DNA from: Leucothrix mucor DSM 2157
GTDB lineage: Bacteria > Pseudomonadota > Gammaproteobacteria > Thiotrichales > Thiotrichaceae
Assembly (NCBI RefSeq): GCF_000419525.1
Contig: NZ_ATTE01000001.1
Location: 3,966,501-4,030,500 of the forward strand
DNA: 64,000 nucleotides
Direction of reading: 5' to 3'
In this document: one piece after another, positions 34,544-43,800 of the stretch
How positions within the stretch are numbered: position 1 is the first letter of the stretch
How the letters are laid out: every line of letters begins with the position of its first letter
Notes under the pieces: model-generated
Database searches by the model: none
The model's input: the letters and a program-made list of their open reading frames with translations, nothing else
Told to the model about the DNA's origin: nothing
Made by a program: the position numbers and the translations under genes

Positions 34544-35707
34544 TCAGTCGTTATCTGAGCTCTTATCGTTGCTATCAGTCGTTGGATTCTCTGAATCGCT
34601 AGGCTGATCAGCCTTTGCATCAGTACGTTCTTCCGACTTAGTACGCTCATCTTCGTCGATGGCATCTAACTCTGCATCTAGCTCATCTTCACTTAGCGGA
34701 TGATAGTCTTCAAAGTCCTGATAAGCTTTTGCATTCTCAGCATCAATATAGCTGGTGTCATCTTCTTCCGAATCGCTATCTGATTGATCTTCAGTGTTAT
34801 CAGAGTCTGACCACAATGCATTCGCCTGATCGGCAACGGCGGTTGCAGCAACAGCGCCACCGATTGCTGCGACAGTACTATTGCTGGAGCTTGAGTCATC
34901 AGCCGCCGCATCTGAGGCTTCACGCTCAGCTTGCTTGCGCTCTTCAATGGCGGTACCTGCTTCCTTAACCCGTTGGTTAAAGAACTGACTCAGGAATAGT
35001 CCTGCTTCAAACAGTAGCCACATCGGCACGGCTAATAGAATCTGCGAAATCACGTCTGGCGGCGTTAAAATCATACCGACCACAAACGCACCCACGATCA
35101 CATAAGGACGCTTCTTAGCAAGGCTCTCTGCAGTGGTAGTGCCTGTGCTGATCAGCAAAATCGTGGCAATAGGCATTTCAAAACTAAACCCAAATGCGAT
35201 AAACATCATCATCACAAAGTCAAAGTAGGAGCCAATGTCTGGGCTGTAGGTAGTGTTTTCCGGTGTGAACATTGGCAATACAATGAACATCATCGGTAAC
35301 AATACGAAATAAGCAAACGCCACGCCTAGGTAGAATAGGCCTACGCTGGAGCTAAGCAGTGGGAAGACTAAGCGCTTTTCATGTTTGTACAAACCTGGCG
35401 CTACAAACTGCCAAATTTGATAAAACACGTAAGGCAGGGCAATTAAGAATGCCACCATCAAAGTCAGCTTATAAGGAACCAGCAATGGCGCTGCAACTCC
35501 GATAATAAGCATGTTGACGCCGTCAGGTAAGGTGTCTGTCAGCGGCTTGGCAAAGATGGCATAGATGTCTTTGGCAAACGGTGCCAATACCAAAAACACG
35601 ACCCCCACGGCAATTACCATGCGCAGCAGGCGGTCGCGTAACTCGACCAAATGCGTTACAAAACTACCGAGTTTGGATTCTTCTTCAGGCGCAGTGGCAT
35701 TAGTCAT
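34544..35707 (-). CDS. tatC: Twin-arginine translocase subunit TatC with a long acidic C-terminal tail
   Basis: TatC is the signal-peptide receptor of the Tat export system for folded proteins. Residues 1 to about 250 align well with E. coli TatC: FVTHLVELRDRLLR, PLTDTLP, FVAPGLYKHEKR, FGFSFEMPI and KKRPYVIVGAFVVGMILTPPD. The family is usually near 250-260 residues; here 387. The extra 130 residues hold a Ser-rich turn, an alanine/glycine hydrophobic stretch (residues 278-299) and a very acidic Asp/Glu/Ser segment to the end. The start overlaps the tatB stop by eight bases. It ends the his-tat gene row. Confidence 0.95.
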   Translation of the reverse strand: MTNATAPEEESKLGSFVTHLVELRDRLLRMVIAVGVVFLVLAPFAKDIYAIFAKPLTDTLPDGVNMLIIGVAAPLLVPYKLTLMVAFLIALPYVFYQIWQFVAPGLYKHEKRLVFPLLSSSVGLFYLGVAFAYFVLLPMMFIVLPMFTPENTTYSPDIGSYFDFVMMMFIAFGFSFEMPIATILLISTGTTTAESLAKKRPYVIVGAFVVGMILTPPDVISQILLAVPMWLLFEAGLFLSQFFNQRVKEAGTAIEERKQAEREASDAAADDSSSSNSTVAAIGGAVAATAVADQANALWSDSDNTEDQSDSDSEEDDTSYIDAENAKAYQDFEDYHPLSEDELDAELDAIDEDERTKSEERTDAKADQPSDSENPTTDSNDKSSDND

Positions 35708-36050
35708 TGTGTTTAGGGCTGGCAGGTTGAGAGTTGGTGTTCGTTACATTCTCAAGGCCAGCTTTAATGTCGCTTTGCACTTCGCTGGCCTGAGTATGAA
35801 TGTCATGCTTGGTATCGTCCATGAAGGAGCGCAGCTCATCGATTTCTTTCTTCTGGCTTTGCAGTAACTCACGCATTTCGCTGGCATTTATCTCCCGCTC
35901 AATATCCGCTTTTGTGGTATCCACAAAGCGACGTGCTTTACCAATCAAGCTACCAATCTTGCTGGCAACGCCCGGCAGTCGTTCTGGTCCGACAACCAAT
36001 AAAGCGATTACGCCGATAACCAGAACTTCCAGAAAACCTGCATCAAACAT
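35700..36050 (-). CDS. tatB: Twin-arginine translocase subunit TatB
   Basis: A 116-residue single-span protein that joins TatC in the receptor complex. The N terminus MFDAGFLEVLVIGVIALLV is the TatB membrane anchor, followed by the hinge VGPERLPG and an amphipathic helix. A Gln/Lys/Glu helix continues to the end. Length is a bit shorter than E. coli TatB (171). It lies between tatA and tatC; its 3' end overlaps tatC by eight bases. Confidence 0.93.
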   Translation of the reverse strand: MFDAGFLEVLVIGVIALLVVGPERLPGVASKIGSLIGKARRFVDTTKADIEREINASEMRELLQSQKKEIDELRSFMDDTKHDIHTQASEVQSDIKAGLENVTNTNSQPASPKHND

Positions 36051-36073
36051 GGCAATACCTGTCTATGTAGGGT

Positions 36074-36331
36074 TTAGACTTTGTCTTGGTCTTTTACTTT
36101 AACTTCAGCATCAATCACTTTAGAGTTATCCTGAGTGACTTTTTCAACCGGCTTCTCGTCGGCTTCTTCAGTGCCGTTCTTGGCATCATTCAATGATTTC
36201 TTGAAGTTCTTGATTGCACCACCTAAGTCGCCACCCGCATCGCGCAGACGCTTAGTACCAAACAGAACCAATACAATCACTAGAATTAAAACTAGCGAGC
36301 CAACACCCGGCATACCTATTGCTAATAACAT
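36074..36331 (-). CDS. tatA: Twin-arginine translocase subunit TatA
   Basis: An 85-residue protein forming the Tat pore. The N-terminal membrane helix (GSLVLILVIVLVLFG) is followed by the FGTKRLRDAGGDLGGAIKNFKKS motif, split as FGTKRLRDAG and DLGGAIKNFKKS, diagnostic of TatA. The acidic and Lys-rich C terminus is usual. AGGAG lies seven bases before the ATG. It starts the tatABC unit directly after hisE, 17 bases away, as in pseudomonads. Confidence 0.94.
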   Translation of the reverse strand: MLLAIGMPGVGSLVLILVIVLVLFGTKRLRDAGGDLGGAIKNFKKSLNDAKNGTEEADEKPVEKVTQDNSKVIDAEVKVKDQDKV

Positions 36332-36348
36332 TACTTCTCTCCTAAGAA

Positions 36349-36672
36349 TTAATTTTGTGTTCGGCTGGCTTTTTCCACCAGTCCGGAAGTGCCGAAACGA
36401 CGCTGGAGTTCATCCAATACCGCATCCGGGTGTAAATTCTGTTGTGCCAGTAACACCATAGTATGAAACCATAGGTCTGCCACTTCATAAACAATCTTAT
36501 CCGGCTCGCCATCTTTGGCCGCCATTACCACTTCAGTGGCTTCCTCACCAATCTTTTTCAGAATGGCATCGGTGCCTTTATGGTACAGCTTGGCCACGTA
36601 AGAGCTATCTGCATCGGCAGACTTGCGCGATTCCAATACAGCCGCAACGTTGCTGAGTGTATCCTGTGTCAT
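36349..36672 (-). CDS. hisE: Phosphoribosyl-ATP pyrophosphohydrolase
   Basis: HisE removes pyrophosphate from phosphoribosyl-ATP in the second step of histidine synthesis. The 107-residue sequence has the metal-binding helix motif [16 protein letters not shown] and the following [13 protein letters not shown], which define the family. It is a stand-alone HisE; the partner hisI cyclohydrolase is not next to it in this window. The start overlaps the hisF stop by four bases (ATGA). Confidence 0.93.
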   Translation of the reverse strand: MTQDTLSNVAAVLESRKSADADSSYVAKLYHKGTDAILKKIGEEATEVVMAAKDGEPDKIVYEVADLWFHTMVLLAQQNLHPDAVLDELQRRFGTSGLVEKASRTQN

Positions 36673-37442
36673 AGACGAACCTCAATGCCTTGATCAGCCA
36701 TAAACGCTTTGGCTTCACCAACCGTGTATTCTGCGAAATGGAAAATGCTGGCAGCCAATACGGCATCTGCACCACCCAGTGTCACACCATCGGCTAAGTG
36801 CTGTAAATTACCCACACCGCCAGAGGCAATCACCGGTATATTAACCGCATCTGTGATGGCTTTTGTTAAGGGCAGATTAAATCCTGCTTTTGTTCCATCG
36901 CGATCCATACTGGTAACCAGTAATTCACCGGCACCGTACTCTGCCATTTTGATGGCCCACTCAACCGCATCAATCCCGGTATCGCGACGTCCGCCATGGG
37001 TGAAAATATCCCAACGGTCTGGCTCGCCTTCAGCACTGACTTTTTTCGCATCAATGGCAACCACAATGCATTGAGAACCAAAGTAGTTAGTGGCTTCGCG
37101 CACCAGCTCGGGATTAAAAATCGCGGCGGTGTTAATCGCTACTTTATCAGCACCGGCATTCAGCATGCGACGAACATCTTCCAGTTCACGGATACCACCA
37201 CCGACAGTTAGTGGGATAAACACTTCTGAGGCGATTTTCTCGACCATGTGTACCGTGGTTTCACGGTTATCGGAACTGGCAGTAATATCCAGAAAGGTGA
37301 TCTCATCCGCGCCTTCCCGATTGTAACGGGCAGCCACTTCAACCGGATCACCAGCATCGCGGATGTTCACAAAGTTTACCCCTTTCACCACGCGACCATT
37401 GTCAACGTCGAGGCAGGGAATGATGCGTTTTGCTAAGCCCAT
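36669..37442 (-). CDS. hisF: Imidazole glycerol phosphate synthase cyclase subunit
   Basis: HisF is the cyclase half of IGP synthase and takes ammonia from HisH to make IGP and AICAR. The 257-residue TIM barrel begins with [19 protein letters not shown], read in parts, with the catalytic aspartate in [18 protein letters not shown] and [11 protein letters not shown] are the phosphate-binding loops. It follows hisA by one base and overlaps hisE by four. Confidence 0.96.
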   Translation of the reverse strand: MGLAKRIIPCLDVDNGRVVKGVNFVNIRDAGDPVEVAARYNREGADEITFLDITASSDNRETTVHMVEKIASEVFIPLTVGGGIRELEDVRRMLNAGADKVAINTAAIFNPELVREATNYFGSQCIVVAIDAKKVSAEGEPDRWDIFTHGGRRDTGIDAVEWAIKMAEYGAGELLVTSMDRDGTKAGFNLPLTKAITDAVNIPVIASGGVGNLQHLADGVTLGGADAVLAASIFHFAEYTVGEAKAFMADQGIEVRL

Positions 37443-37443
37443 A

Positions 37444-38181
37444 TCAGCCAGCCACCGAATCTACATACTTTTGCGCTTCAGCCAGATCAATGGTGCCTTC
37501 GTAAATCGAACGGCCCAGAATGGTTCCGGTGACGCCGCGAGACTCCACTGCACACAAGCCTTTAATGTCATCCATATTGGTCACGCCGCCAGAGGCAATC
37601 ACTGGAATCGAAATGCTTTCAGCCAGTCGTACCGTCTCATCAATGTTTACACCCTGCATCATGCCATCACGGGCAATATCGGTATAAACAATGGCGCTAA
37701 CGCCGGCTTTCTCAAACTTCTGGGCCAGATCAATGGCAGAAGTGGTGGACTCTTCTGCCCAGCCATCGGTCGCTACCATGCCATTTTTAGCATCGATACC
37801 CACAATAATATGACCGGGGAATTTCGCGCACAGGTCAATCACAAACTGAGGGTCCTGAACCGCTTTAGTGCCGATAATGCAATACTGAACGCCGGCATCT
37901 AAATAAGCTTGTACCGTTTCGGCATCGCGAATACCGCCGCCGATTTGGATCGGCAGATCAGGGTAAGCCTGAGCAATTGCTTTAACCACATCACCATTGA
38001 CCGGCTTGCCTTCAAAAGCACCGTTCAAATCAACCAGATGTAGGCGCTTAGTGCCAGCTTCAACCCAACGTGTCGCCATATCCACCGGATTATCGGAGAA
38101 CACAGTAACATCATCCATCAAGCCCTGACGCAGGCGTACACATTTTCCATCTTTCAAATCAATCGCGGGGATCAATAACAT
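37444..38181 (-). CDS. hisA: Phosphoribosylformimino-5-aminoimidazole carboxamide ribotide isomerase
   Basis: HisA isomerises ProFAR in histidine synthesis. The barrel starts [20 protein letters not shown]; key parts are [12 protein letters not shown], the IGGGIRD loop and the second phosphate loop [11 protein letters not shown]. The catalytic aspartates fall in AIDL and in [10 protein letters not shown] chose the ATG at 38179-38181, which overlaps the hisH stop in TGATG, giving 245 residues as usual; an upstream start would add six residues. Part of hisBHAFE. Confidence 0.95.
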   Translation of the reverse strand: MLLIPAIDLKDGKCVRLRQGLMDDVTVFSDNPVDMATRWVEAGTKRLHLVDLNGAFEGKPVNGDVVKAIAQAYPDLPIQIGGGIRDAETVQAYLDAGVQYCIIGTKAVQDPQFVIDLCAKFPGHIIVGIDAKNGMVATDGWAEESTTSAIDLAQKFEKAGVSAIVYTDIARDGMMQGVNIDETVRLAESISIPVIASGGVTNMDDIKGLCAVESRGVTGTILGRSIYEGTIDLAEAQKYVDSVAG

Positions 38182-38834
38182 CAGCTTTGCCCATCCCATT
38201 GGGTGAAATTTCGTAACAGTTGCAGGCCATCATCCGCACTTTTTTCCGGATGTGCCTGAATGGCGAATACGTTATCGCGCGCAATGGCGCTAGTGTACTC
38301 AATGCCGTAATCAGTGGTGCCAGCGGTTAGCGTTGCATCTTTTGGCTCAACAAAGTAGCTGTGCACAAAATAGAAACGACTGCCCGACTCAATGCCATTC
38401 CATAACACATGGTCTTGCGTGTGTTCGACGCGATTCCAACCCATCTGTGGAATCTTCAGGCGCTCACCGGCAGCATCGCGGCGGCCAATCACTCCTTCAA
38501 AATGACGCACATTGCCGGGGTATAAACCCATACAATTAACCCCGCCATTTTCTTCGCTATGATCCATAAGTACTTGCATACCCATGCAGATACCGAGAAA
38601 CGGCTTAGTTTTTGCAGCTTGCATCACAACGTCGATGAGTTCGCGCTGTTGCAATTCGCTCATGCAGTCGCGTGCCGCACCCTGTCCGGGAAACACTACG
38701 CGGTCGGCTTGCAGAATGACATCGGCATCCGAAGTGATTTTGATTTCAGTATGAGTCGGGGCAACGTGCTGCAGGGCCTGAGTGACCGAGCGCAGATTGC
38801 CCATGTTATAATCGACAACAGCAATAATTGACAT
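38181..38834 (-). CDS. hisH: Imidazole glycerol phosphate synthase glutamine amidotransferase subunit
   Basis: HisH supplies ammonia from glutamine to HisF. The 217-residue class I amidotransferase has the nucleophilic cysteine in [10 protein letters not shown] and the His/Glu pair in [11 protein letters not shown], with the oxyanion loop FPGQGAA. It begins [17 protein letters not shown]. It overlaps hisA by one base and lies 13 bases after hisB. Confidence 0.96.
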   Translation of the reverse strand: MSIIAVVDYNMGNLRSVTQALQHVAPTHTEIKITSDADVILQADRVVFPGQGAARDCMSELQQRELIDVVMQAAKTKPFLGICMGMQVLMDHSEENGGVNCMGLYPGNVRHFEGVIGRRDAAGERLKIPQMGWNRVEHTQDHVLWNGIESGSRFYFVHSYFVEPKDATLTAGTTDYGIEYTSAIARDNVFAIQAHPEKSADDGLQLLRNFTQWDGQS

Positions 38835-38847
38835 GAGTCAGTAAACC

Positions 38848-39441
38848 TTAGAGAGCGCCTTTAGTCGACGGTAGAATGCCTTGCATGCGTGGGTCGAGCT
38901 CTGTCGCCATGCGCAGGGTACGTCCGAATGCCTTAAAGATAGTCTCTGCGATGTGGTGCGCATTGCGGCCACGCAGGTTATCAAGGTGCAGCGATACCAT
39001 AGAGTGATTCACAAAACCCTGGAAGAACTCGTGGAACAGGTCGGTATCGAAGTTGCCAAGGTGGCTACGCTTGTAGTCAACCGTATCGATGAGTGAAGGG
39101 CGTCCGCAGAAGTCGATAACCACGCGTGACAGTGCTTCATCTAAAGGCACATAAGCATGGCCATAACGACGAATGCCTTTCTTATTACCAATCGCTTTAG
39201 CAAATGCCTGACCTAAAGTGATGCCGATATCTTCAACTGTGTGGTGTTGATCAATGTGCAAATCACCTTTAGCCGTGATTTCAAGGTCAATCATGCCATG
39301 GCGGGCAACTTGCTCAAGCATGTGCTCCAGAAAAGGAATCTCCGTATCAAAGCGTGCTTTGCCGGTACCATCTAAATTAACTGTGACGGAGATCTGAGTT
39401 TCCAGAGTGTCGCGTTCAACAGTTGCTGTACGTTCTGCCAT
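38848..39441 (-). CDS. hisB: Imidazoleglycerol-phosphate dehydratase
   Basis: HisB dehydrates IGP to imidazole acetol phosphate. The 197-residue monofunctional form has the metal-binding motifs [27 protein letters not shown], and [17 protein letters not shown] near the end. There is no fused histidinol phosphatase, unlike E. coli HisB. It is the first gene of the hisB-H-A-F-E-tatABC row, so the operon promoter should lie upstream of 39441. Confidence 0.96.
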   Translation of the reverse strand: MAERTATVERDTLETQISVTVNLDGTGKARFDTEIPFLEHMLEQVARHGMIDLEITAKGDLHIDQHHTVEDIGITLGQAFAKAIGNKKGIRRYGHAYVPLDEALSRVVIDFCGRPSLIDTVDYKRSHLGNFDTDLFHEFFQGFVNHSMVSLHLDNLRGRNAHHIAETIFKAFGRTLRMATELDPRMQGILPSTKGAL

Positions 39442-39949
39442 AGTGTGCTGCCTTCTATAAAGTGGTCACATGATAACACAAGAAATCAGGCTGATAACCC
39501 TCTGATAACTGCTCCGTGACGGGGTGTATTAGTTTTAATATGGATACATTCTGATGAAAAACAATAGTGCAGTTGGTCGGGGTAATCGTGGGCAAATGAA
39601 CTTTTGCAAAAAAGCGGTGGTCTTTGATTGCAGTGCCTTATGCAGAGAGAGTATCTGGCTGATATTGAGTGGGATGTTTCTGGAATGAAATCCTGATCAA
39701 AGTGGATGAATTTGGCTCTCGGGCGGATGGTGCGGTGCAGCAATTTTTTTTTCGAAATTTTGCTTTTGCTGCTACCACTGGTCCTATCTTTTCATGAAAT
39801 AGCGATTTTGTTGCTAAATTGTAACACAAATAACTTGTTTTTAGGCTTAAATACAACAAAACTCGCTTGAACTGGGAAGAAACCCGCTATAAGATTCCCC
39901 CATCTTTGATTAAGGACCCCTCGACAATTTTACTTGGGGACAAGCGTAT
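39442..39949. other. Divergent intergenic region between hisB and the 3D-domain gene
   Basis: A 508-base gap. A good sigma-70-type promoter for the plus-strand gene is at 39867-39895. The hisB promoter must also be here, but I could not pick it. The stretch 39735-39860 is rich in T runs and AT. Reading frames on the minus strand (for example 39486-39743) lack ribosome sites and credible composition. Confidence 0.6.
39867..39895 (+). promoter_or_regulatory. Sigma-70-type promoter for the 3D-domain gene
   Basis: TTGAAC (39867-39872) and TAAGAT (39890-39895) are separated by 17 bases, a standard spacing. They lie about 55 bases upstream of the ATG at 39950. Confidence 0.6.
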
Positions 39950-40600
39950 ATGAATGTTTTAAAGTTTAAACGTTCGATAGTGTTGGCAGTTATGATGTTT
40001 ATTTTGCCATTATCGAATGTAGGTTTTTCGAAAGAAGGATCTGAAGATTATGATTACAAACAATTGATTTCCGATGTTGCTGTGCTCTACCGACAGCATA
40101 AGCTTTCAGAAACTGCAAGCGACCTCGGCGAAGCCATCAAGGCACTGAGCGACACCGCAACAAAGAAAGCAATTGTTAGTCAGAACACTAAAGCCGGCAA
40201 AGCCACTAAAAAGACCACAATAACAAAAAAGAAGGTCAAGACTGGTGGGCAGCTAGCAAGCAAATCTAAAAGCCAGAAGAAGTCAGCGACTAAAACAATG
40301 ACTGTTACTGCGACTGCATACACTTCACATGCAAACCAAACTGATAGCACGCCAAATATCGCTGCTTGGGGCGATCGCCTGAAGCCTGGTATGAAAGCCA
40401 TTGCGGTATCTCGCGATATGCTACACAAGTACGGTCTTAAGCACCGTTCCAAAGTCCGCATCAAAGGCCTGAAAGGCGAGTATGTGGTACTGGATAAAAT
40501 GAATAAGCGCTGGAATAAGAAAATCGACATTTATATGGGCAAAGACTTGAAGAAAGCATTCAAGTGGGGTCGTAGAAAGGTTGAGCTTGAGTGGAATTAA
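39950..40600 (+). CDS. Secreted 3D-domain protein (double-psi beta-barrel)
   Basis: A 216-residue exported protein. A signal peptide spans residues 1 to about 27. A Lys/Thr/Ser-rich linker (about 70-120) leads to a C-terminal 3D domain: TATAYTSHANQTDS, AAWGDRLKPGMKAIAVS, and VVLDKMNKR...KIDIYMG. The aspartates in these blocks match the three conserved Asp residues that name the domain, as in MltA and Gram-positive Rpf-like proteins, which act on peptidoglycan glycan strands. The domain may have lytic transglycosylase activity or only bind wall. It has its own promoter and terminator. Confidence 0.8.
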   Translation: MNVLKFKRSIVLAVMMFILPLSNVGFSKEGSEDYDYKQLISDVAVLYRQHKLSETASDLGEAIKALSDTATKKAIVSQNTKAGKATKKTTITKKKVKTGGQLASKSKSQKKSATKTMTVTATAYTSHANQTDSTPNIAAWGDRLKPGMKAIAVSRDMLHKYGLKHRSKVRIKGLKGEYVVLDKMNKRWNKKIDIYMGKDLKKAFKWGRRKVELEWN

Positions 40601-40633
40601 TCCTCTAACTCGCTAAAGCACCAGTGATAGAAG

Positions 40634-40665
40634 AGCCTCCCGCACGCTGTGTCGGAGGCTTTTTT
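40634..40665 (+). terminator. Rho-independent terminator after the 3D-domain gene
   Basis: The arms AGCCTCC (40634-40640) and GGAGGCT (40654-40660) are followed by TTTTTT. It lies 34 bases past the stop and is a classic intrinsic terminator. Confidence 0.85.
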
Positions 40666-40860
40666 GTGTCTGTCATAACGAGCTATACACCCAACCTAGT
40701 TGCTATGGTATTGATTATACAGGCTAATTATTTTACAAAAAACTAACAAACTCCTTGTGGATTTACTGCTATATTCAAGAGAGTTGTAAGGCTATAGACC
40801 AAAAACAATAAAGCTTTGCCGGGGAATTATTCGATACAGTAAGTTTCCAGGGAGTGTGTG

Positions 40861-43800
40861 ATGTTATTACGTAAGAGTGGCTTGCCATTGGCGCTGTCGC
40901 TAATAGTAACGATGGGTTTAAGTGGTTGTGAGCTTAGCGATGTCGAGGCGGCCTCATTAGAGGCAACAGATGCTAGCACCGGACTTGATCCGACAACGGC
41001 CATTGCGTTTGACTGGTTAAAAGTCAGCGGTTGGCATACGCAGGGTATGATCCCGCGTAACTCACCAATCCGGGTGGCGTTTAACCGCGATGTGGTCAGT
41101 GCCGATATGGTGGGTAAGCCTGCCGATAAGGTAATGACACTTACCCCTGATGTGCCGGGAAAAGCCACTTTTGTCTCCACCACCGAAATTGTATTGGTTC
41201 CGGATGAGCCCCTAAAGTCAGGCGCTAGTTATAGTGTATTGATCTCATCGGCTGGTCTTAAAGACATTCCTCCCCTTGCCTCCCCTTACCGCTTTGACTT
41301 CAGCATTGTTCCGATGGAATTTGAAGTCCGCAATACCGGTTTAACGGCAACCGCTGATGACAGCGACCATATGACGCTAAACGGCGAGGTGTTAACCTCT
41401 GACCGCGTGATGCCGGATGATGTTAAAAAACTCCTCTCTGCCTCGTTCCAAAGTAAATCATTGCCAATTGAATGGGTATTCGGGGATGACGGCAAACGCC
41501 ATCAGTTCCTGATTCGCGGTATTAAGCGTGAAACCTTTGCCAGCGACGTGCTGCTGAAATGGAATGGTAAAGCCATTGGCATTGCACAAGCGGGTGAGCA
41601 GGAAGTTGCGGTACCGGTACTGAATAAGTTTGATGTGCTGGATGTCGCGATTATTCACAGCGCTGGCTCTAATCCTTATGTACAGGTTAGCTTCTCCGAC
41701 CCATTAGATAAGTCGTTGAATCTGCAAGGTTTGGTACAAATTGAGGATGAAGATAAAGATGATTATCAGGTCGCCGCCGAAGGCAATCTGATCAAAGTAT
41801 TCCCTAAAGATAATTTGATGGGCGAGTACAAACTGATTATCAATCCGGGCCTGAAAAGCGAAAGCGGCCTGAAGATCTCTGAAAAAATTACCCGCAGCTT
41901 GCGTTTCGATGCGCAAAAGCCGCAAGTACGCTTTGTTGGCAATGGCTCCATCCTGCCAGAGAACAGCACACTGCAAGTGCCGTTTGAAGCGGTGGCAGTA
42001 AACTCGGTAGAAGTGAGCGCTTTTGAGATTTACCCCGATAATATGGGGCAGTTTCTACAGGTGAATGGCTTTGATGGTGGCTCAGACACCGGTCGGGTCG
42101 GTCGCTACTTATGGAAGAAAACCATTCCGTTGACTTCAGCCAATCCTAATCAGTGGAATCGCTACTCGATTGATGTCACCGATTTGATGAAGAACTACCA
42201 CGGCAGCTTGGTACGTTTGAAGCTCAATGTGAATCGTAGTCACTCGGCTTATGAGTGCCTAACGCAAGAGCCGATCACCACTGCCAGTGCCCCACTGCAA
42301 AATGCAGAAGATCAGAATGTTAAAGAAGCCAGCGGCTGGGATGGCATTAGCGACTGGTCGGAAAATATCTGGGAAAACTATGTGTGGGCGGAGCGTAACG
42401 ATCCTTGTAAGGATTCTTACTACGCTGAGAACGAAGATAAGGTTACCGCTGAGAATAACTTTATCGCCAGCAATATTGGTTTGATCGCCAAAATGGATGC
42501 GCATGGCAATCTGCATGTGATTTCCACCGATTTGCGTGATGCCAAGCCACTCACCGGTGTTGAGCTGGAAGTGCGTAACTATCAGGGACAAGTACTCACC
42601 AAAGGCCTAACCGATGGCTCTGGCTTTGCTGACCTGAAACTGGATAAAACACCTTTCTTATTAGTCGCCAAGAAATTTGCCGATACGACTTACCTGAAAC
42701 TCAACGCCAAAACAGCATTGACCGTCAGTCATTTCGATGTTGGCGGCAAGAAGCTGGAAAATGGTCTGAAAGGAACCATCTACGGCGAGCGCGGTGTGTG
42801 GCGTCCGGGTGATGATATGCACCTGACCTTTGCTTTGTTCGATAAAGATCAAAGCCTGCCAGATAACCATCCGGTGACGATGCAGTTGATTGATCCACGT
42901 GGTCGCGTGGTGGCTAGCCGGGTGAGTACCGAGTCAGTCGGTGACTTGTACCCATTCACCTTTAAAACGGATGAAAAAGACCCAACCGGCAGTTGGTTAG
43001 CCCGTGCCAGCTTAGGTGGCAGTCGCTTTAGCAAAAGCCTGACGGTAGAAACGGTTCGCCCCAATCGCCTGAAAGTGGAATTAGATTTTGGCGGTGATAC
43101 ACTTTATAAGTCCGATGGCGCACCAAAAGGCTTGCTGAGTAGTCAGTGGCTACACGGTGCAACCGCTGAAGATTTAAAAGCGGATGTGTCGGTACGCTTT
43201 AGAAGTAAGAACACACAGTTCACTCGCTTCAGCGATTACAGCTTTGATGACCCTGCGCGTAGTTTTAGCGGTGATGACAATGCCATTCTTGAAGGGCGTT
43301 TAGATAAAGAAGGCAAGCTGCAGTTCAACAAAGACTTTGCACCCAAAGGCACGCCTCCGGGCATGTTGAGTGCACGCTTTACTAGTCGTGTATTTGAAAA
43401 CAGCGGCGCATTCAGCATTAGCCAGCAAACTCTCGACTACCACCCGTACACCAATTACATCGGTGTAAAGTTGCCAAAAGGCGATGCAGAGCGTGGCATG
43501 TTGCTAACCGATGTAAAGCACAAGGTTGAGCTAGGCAGTTTAACCGCCAAAGGCGAGCCGGTCAGCTTAAGTAAAGTGCGCGTTTCCTTATTTAAAGTGA
43601 ATTGGAAATGGTGGTGGGATAAATCCTCCGAGTCCTTAGCGGAATACGCGGATAGCGAAAGCACCTCCAAATTGCAGGAAAGTATTGTTAGCACCAAAGA
43701 GGGCGTTGGCAGCTGGGAGTTTGAAATCAAATATCCGGACTGGGGTCGTTATTTGATCCGCGCCTGCGATATGGATGGCAAACACTGCAGCGGAAAAGTC

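Noticed and set aside
39486-39743. Minus-strand reading frame between hisB and the 3D gene
   Set aside because: No ribosome site, unusual composition for this genome, and no recognisable features; probably non-coding.
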